64,000 nucleotides of DNA from Streptomyces olivoverticillatus. GTDB taxonomy: Bacteria > Actinomycetota > Actinomycetes > Streptomycetales > Streptomycetaceae. Where the stretch lies: positions 854,013 through 918,012 of the forward strand of contig NZ_JACHJH010000001.1 of the NCBI RefSeq assembly GCF_014203555.1, written 5' to 3'. Below, one piece after another: positions 60,319 through 64,000 of this stretch. The notes under the pieces are model-generated. The model was not told where the DNA came from. It ran no database searches and saw only the letters and a program-made list of their open reading frames with translations. The position numbers and the translations under genes are program-made. How positions within the stretch are numbered: the stretch's first letter is position 1; each line of letters opens with the position of its first letter.

Positions 60319-62262
60319 ATGATCGGGTCAGTGCTGGTCGCCAACCGGGGCGAGATCGCCTGCCGGGTCTTCCGGACGTGCCGGGAGCTGGGCATCGCGA
60401 CGGTCGCCGTGTACGCGGACGCGGATGCCGGCGCACGGCACGTGCGGGAGGCCGACGCGGCGGTGCGGCTGCCGGGTTCGGCCGCGGCCGAGACGTATCT
60501 GCGCGGCGAGCTGGTGGTGGCCGCCGCGCTGGCGGCGGGGGCGGACGCGGTCCATCCCGGGTACGGGTTCCTGTCGGAGAACGCGGAGTTCGCGCGGGCG
60601 GTGCGGGCGGCGGGGCTGGTGTGGATCGGGCCGTCGCCGGAGGCGATCGAGGCCATGGCCTCGAAGACCGGCGCCAAGCGGATCATGTCGGCGGCCGGAG
60701 TGCCGGTGCAGACACCGCTGGAACCGGCGGCGGTGACCGGAGCCGACCTGCCGGTGCTGGTCAAGGCAGCGGGCGGGGGCGGCGGGCGCGGCATGCGGGT
60801 GGTGCGCGATCTCTCCCAGCTGGACGACGCGTTGGCGTCGGCGCGGGCCGAGGCGGCCGCGGCCTTCGGCGACGACGAGGTCTTCGTCGAGCCGTATGCG
60901 GAAGGCGCCCGGCACGTGGAGGTCCAGGTGCTGGCGGACACCCGGGGCACGGTGTGGACACTGGGCACGCGCGACTGCTCGCTGCAGCGCCGGCACCAGA
61001 AGGTGATCGAGGAGGCGCCCGCCCCCGGCCTGCCGGACGCGCTGCGCGAGCGGCTGCACGGCTGGGCGGCGGACGCGGCGCGCGCGGTGGGCTACACGGG
61101 CGCGGGGACGGCCGAGTTCCTCGTCCCGGCCGACGGGCGCCCGTACTTCCTGGAGATGAACACCCGGCTGCAGGTGGAGCACCCGGTGACGGAGTGCGTG
61201 TACGGGGTGGACCTGGTGGCGCTGCAACTGCGCGTGGCGGAGGGCGAGGCCCTGCCCCCGTCCCCGCCCGCACCGTCGGGCCACGCGGTGGAGGCCCGGC
61301 TGTACGCGGAGGACCCGGCCGCAGGCTTCGCCCCCCGGCCGGGAACGGTCCACAGGCTGTGGGTGCCGGACGTCTGCGAGCCCGGCCCCGCGGGCGCGGC
61401 CCTGCGCGTCGACTCCGGGATCGACGACGGCGACACCGTCTCCGTCCACTACGACCCCCTCCTCGCCAAGGTGATCGCCCACGCCCCGACCCGGCGGGAG
61501 GCCGTCCGCAAGCTGGCCCACGCGCTGGAGCGCGCCCGCGTCCACGGGCCCGTCACCAACCGCGACCTGCTCGTACGCACCCTGCGCCACCCGGAGTTCA
61601 CCGCCGGCCGCATGGACACCGGCTTCTACGGCCGCCACCTCGCGGAGCTCACCGCACCCCCCGCGCAGCAGCCCCTGGCGGCCCTCGCCGCCGCGCTCGC
61701 CGACGCCCAAGGCCGCTCCCCCTTCGGCGGCTGGCGCAACGTGCCCTCCCAGCCGCAGGCCAAGGCCTACCGCAGCGAGCCCGACGGCACGGAGCACGAG
61801 ATCCACTACCGCCTCACCCGCACCGGCCTGGAGGCCCCCGCCTTCCCGGGCGTACGGCTCCTGGAAGCCACCGGAACCCGTGTCGTCCTCGAAGACGGCG
61901 GCATCCGGCGCACCCTCCACGTGGCCGCGTACGGCGACCGCGTCCACGTGGACACCCCGCACGCGGGCTCGTACGCCTTCACCGCGCTCCCCCGCTTCCC
62001 CGACCCCGCCGCCCGCGCGGAGCCCGGATCGCTTCTCGCACCCATGCCCGGCACGGTCGTACGGGTCGCGGACGGGCTCGCCGTGGGGCGGACCGTGACG
62101 GCCGGGCAGCCGCTGCTGTGGCTGGAGGCGATGAAGATGGAGCACCGCATCACCGCCCCGGCCTCCGGCACCCTCACCGCGCTGCACGCCGCGCCCGGTC
62201 GGCAGGTCGAGGTCGGAGCCCTGCTCGCCGTCGTCACCGAGACCGAGGAGACACCCGCATGA
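60319..62262 (+). CDS. acyl-CoA carboxylase, biotin carboxylase/biotin carrier alpha subunit (647 aa)
   Basis: ATG at 60319 starts MIGSVLVANRGEIACRVFRT. The biotin carboxylase domain has the ATP-grasp Gly-rich loop KAAGGGGGRGMRVVRD, QRRHQKVIEEAPAPGL and MNTRLQVEHPVTECVYGVDL (residues 1-450). The carrier domain near the C-terminus has the biotinylated Lys in WLEAMKMEHRITAPASGT. It supplies carboxybiotin to the beta subunit. The stop overlaps the acyl-CoA dehydrogenase start by four bases. Confidence 0.95.
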   Translation: MIGSVLVANRGEIACRVFRTCRELGIATVAVYADADAGARHVREADAAVRLPGSAAAETYLRGELVVAAALAAGADAVHPGYGFLSENAEFARAVRAAGLVWIGPSPEAIEAMASKTGAKRIMSAAGVPVQTPLEPAAVTGADLPVLVKAAGGGGGRGMRVVRDLSQLDDALASARAEAAAAFGDDEVFVEPYAEGARHVEVQVLADTRGTVWTLGTRDCSLQRRHQKVIEEAPAPGLPDALRERLHGWAADAARAVGYTGAGTAEFLVPADGRPYFLEMNTRLQVEHPVTECVYGVDLVALQLRVAEGEALPPSPPAPSGHAVEARLYAEDPAAGFAPRPGTVHRLWVPDVCEPGPAGAALRVDSGIDDGDTVSVHYDPLLAKVIAHAPTRREAVRKLAHALERARVHGPVTNRDLLVRTLRHPEFTAGRMDTGFYGRHLAELTAPPAQQPLAALAAALADAQGRSPFGGWRNVPSQPQAKAYRSEPDGTEHEIHYRLTRTGLEAPAFPGVRLLEATGTRVVLEDGGIRRTLHVAAYGDRVHVDTPHAGSYAFTALPRFPDPAARAEPGSLLAPMPGTVVRVADGLAVGRTVTAGQPLLWLEAMKMEHRITAPASGTLTALHAAPGRQVEVGALLAVVTETEETPA

Positions 62263-63422
62263 GCAGCACACTCGTGGAATCCGGCGAACTCCGCGCCCTG
62301 CGCACCGCCGTCGCGGCCCTCGCCGCCCGCTACGGCCGCGACTACTTCGGCACGGCCGTGCGCGAGGGCGGGCACGCCGAGGAGCTGTGGGCGGAGGCCG
62401 GGAAGCTCGGCTACCTGGGCGTCAACCTGCCCGAGGAGTACGGCGGCGGAGGCGGCGGCATCACCGAACTCGCCCTGGTACTGGAGGAGCTGGGCGCCGC
62501 CGGGTGCCCGCTGCTGATGCTGGTCGTCTCGCCCGCCATCTGCGGCACCGTGATCGCCCGCTTCGGCACCGACGCCCAGAAGCGGGCCTGGCTGCCGGGC
62601 CTGGCCTCCGGCGGGCTCCGCATGGCCTTCGGCATCACCGAGCCCGACGCCGGGTCGAACTCCCACCGGCTGACCACCACCGCCCGCCGCGACGGCTCCG
62701 ACTGGATCCTCACCGGCCGCAAGGTCTTCATCTCCGGCGTGGACACCGCCGACGCCACCCTCGTCGTCGGCCGCACCGAGGACGCCCGGACGGGCCGCCT
62801 CAAGCCCTGCCTGTTCATCGTCGGCCGTGACGCGCCCGGCTTCACCCGGCGCCCCATCGCCATGGAAGTCGCCTCCCCGGAGAAGCAGTTCGAGCTGGTG
62901 CTGGACGACGTCCGGCTGCCCGCCGACGCACTCGTCGGCGACGAGGACACGGGGCTGCTCCAGCTGTTCGCCGGGCTCAACCCCGAGCGCATCATGACCG
63001 CCGCCTTCGCGATCGGCATGGCCCGCCACGCCCTCGGCCGGGCCGTGGCCTACGCCCGCACCCGGCAGGTGTGGGACGAGCCGATCGGCGCCCACCAGGC
63101 CATCGCCCACCCGCTCGCCCAGTCGCACATCGAGACCGAGCTGGCCCGGCTGATGATGTACAAGGCCGCGCACCTCTACGACGCGGGGGACGACGCCGCC
63201 GCGGGCGAGGCCGCCAACATGGCCAAGTACGCGGCCGCGGAGGCCGCCGTGCAGACCGTCGACCGCGCCGTGCACACCCTCGGCGGCAACGGCCTCACCA
63301 CCGAGTACGGGCTGGCTTCGCTGATCACCGCGGCCCGGGTGACGCGGGTCGCGCCCGTCAGCCGGGAGATGATCCTCAACTACATCTCGCACCAGACGCT
63401 GGGCCTGCCCAAGTCGTACTGA
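62259..63422 (+). CDS. acyl-CoA dehydrogenase (387 aa)
   Basis: ATG overlaps the previous stop (ATGA). Features are the FAD-dependent fold with LGYLGVNLPEEYGGGGGG, MAFGITEPDAGSNSHRLTTT, ISGVDTADATLVVGRTED and the active-site Glu in HTLGGNGLTTEYGLASLITA. It probably introduces a 2,3-double bond into a branched acyl-CoA such as isovaleryl- or citronellyl-CoA, feeding the carboxylase. It lies in the same operon. The C-terminal YISHQTLGLPKSY is typical. Confidence 0.93.
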   Translation: MSSTLVESGELRALRTAVAALAARYGRDYFGTAVREGGHAEELWAEAGKLGYLGVNLPEEYGGGGGGITELALVLEELGAAGCPLLMLVVSPAICGTVIARFGTDAQKRAWLPGLASGGLRMAFGITEPDAGSNSHRLTTTARRDGSDWILTGRKVFISGVDTADATLVVGRTEDARTGRLKPCLFIVGRDAPGFTRRPIAMEVASPEKQFELVLDDVRLPADALVGDEDTGLLQLFAGLNPERIMTAAFAIGMARHALGRAVAYARTRQVWDEPIGAHQAIAHPLAQSHIETELARLMMYKAAHLYDAGDDAAAGEAANMAKYAAAEAAVQTVDRAVHTLGGNGLTTEYGLASLITAARVTRVAPVSREMILNYISHQTLGLPKSY

Positions 63423-63464
63423 CCCCAAGTCTTACTGAAACCCATGGCCCGAAGGAGACTTGGC

Positions 63465-64000
63465 ATGCCGGTCCGCCGCTCGTACGACAACTGCGTCACC
63501 ACCCTCACCCTGGACTCCCCGCACAACCGCAACGCCCTCTCCGCCCGGCTCGTCGGCGAGCTGCACGAGGGGCTCGCCCGGGCCGCGGCGCACCCCGAGA
63601 CCCGCGCCGTCGTGCTCACCCACACCGGCAACGCCTTCTGCTCGGGCGCCGACCTGTCGGAGGCGGCACCGACCGGGCCGCAGGAGGTGGCCCGGCTGCT
63701 GCGCACGGTCCTGGAGCTGCCCAAACCGGTGGTGGCCCGGGTGCACGGGCACGTCCGGGCCGGCGGGCTGGGGCTGCTCGGGGCCTGTGACATCGCGGTG
63801 GCCGGGCCCGAGGCGTCCTTCGCCTTCACCGAGGCGCGGCTGGGGCTCGCCCCGGCCGTCATCTCCATGGCGCTGCTGCCGCGCATCGACCAGCGGGCGG
63901 CGGCCCGTTACTTCCTGACCGGCGAGCGGTTCGACGCGGCGGAGGCAGCCAGGATCGGCCTGATCACCTCCGCAGGCGATCCCGACGAGCTGCTGCGGCC
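63465..64000 (+). CDS. enoyl-CoA hydratase/isomerase (5' part, cut by window end)
   Basis: ATG at 63465 with GAAGGAGA upstream reads MPVRRSYDNCVTTLTLDSPH. Crotonase motifs are clear: LTHTGNAFCSGADLSEAAP and RVHGHVRAGGLGLLGACDIA form the oxyanion hole, FAFTEARLGLAPAVIS follows, then RAAARYFLTGERFDAAEAAR. Only about 178 codons lie inside the window. It should hydrate an enoyl-CoA, the next step after carboxylation in this pathway. The gap after the dehydrogenase gene is 42 bases. Confidence 0.92.
   Translation, partial: MPVRRSYDNCVTTLTLDSPHNRNALSARLVGELHEGLARAAAHPETRAVVLTHTGNAFCSGADLSEAAPTGPQEVARLLRTVLELPKPVVARVHGHVRAGGLGLLGACDIAVAGPEASFAFTEARLGLAPAVISMALLPRIDQRAAARYFLTGERFDAAEAARIGLITSAGDPDELLR

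Noticed and set aside
60378-62258. Long frame continuous with the acyl-CoA dehydrogenase
   Set aside because: It overlaps the biotin carboxylase gene in another frame and is low-complexity. The dehydrogenase starts at 62259 with an ATGA overlap.

Overview
This window looks like a stretch of Streptomyces chromosome. GC content is very high, codons end almost always in G or C, GTG starts are common, and neighbouring genes overlap by ATGA or GTGA. Almost every gene is a recognisable Streptomyces chromosomal family (DmdR1-type iron regulator, SCO4402 family, mycothiol-linked anti-sigma factor, Ser/Thr kinases). It reads as core chromosome with one small degraded insertion sequence and no large island. 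I see no CRISPR array, prophage, rRNA operon or polyketide/NRPS cluster.

Bases 1-9700 hold envelope and signalling genes: the first codons of a pcrA-type helicase, a membrane protein, a secreted NlpC/P60 hydrolase, a membrane-anchored esterase, a PspC-domain histidine kinase with a NarL/LuxR regulator, a Ser/Thr kinase, a second PspC protein, a DoxX protein and a lipoprotein that appears to be an internally deleted L,D-transpeptidase. Bases 9859-13036 hold a class II aldolase-family protein, guaA, and chorismate mutase behind what looks like a complete Phe/Tyr attenuator: leaderless leader peptide, antiterminator, terminator. A structured intergenic region follows, then a GMC oxidoreductase, succinate-semialdehyde dehydrogenase, a second Ser/Thr kinase and a tRNA-Arg.

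Bases 19788-33682 are mostly regulatory. They include an AlkZ-like winged-helix protein, a GntR regulator beside a UTRA-only partner with two small divergent genes, an ECF sigma factor with a zinc-finger/mycothiol-domain anti-sigma factor, a STAS protein, a two-component system, an XRE-TPR regulator, an M64 peptidase, and a TetR regulator with its DHA2 efflux pump separated by an AT-rich palindrome.

Bases 33739-53065 carry purU, an SCO4402-family gene, a membrane protein with about twelve Thr-x-x-hydrophobic repeats, an HTH-TPR regulator, a primase-polymerase-like protein, an ABC exporter, a flavin monooxygenase, an alpha/beta-hydrolase lacking its nucleophile serine, dmdR1, a SIS protein, a PAS protein, pdxH, a citrate synthase and serC. 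Between the PAS gene and pdxH, on the opposite strand, a canonical promoter, a 12-codon ORF and a perfect three-way-junction RNA fold suggest an unannotated small transcript.

Bases 53174-54130 are a decayed IS200/IS605 element with an intact-looking tnpA and a gutted tnpB. Its left end lies directly before a catabolic run: an FAD/Fe-S oxidoreductase, an AtuA-like protein, acyl-CoA carboxylase beta and alpha subunits, acyl-CoA dehydrogenase and an enoyl-CoA hydratase cut by the window end. This run probably degrades branched-chain or isoprenoid acyl-CoAs.
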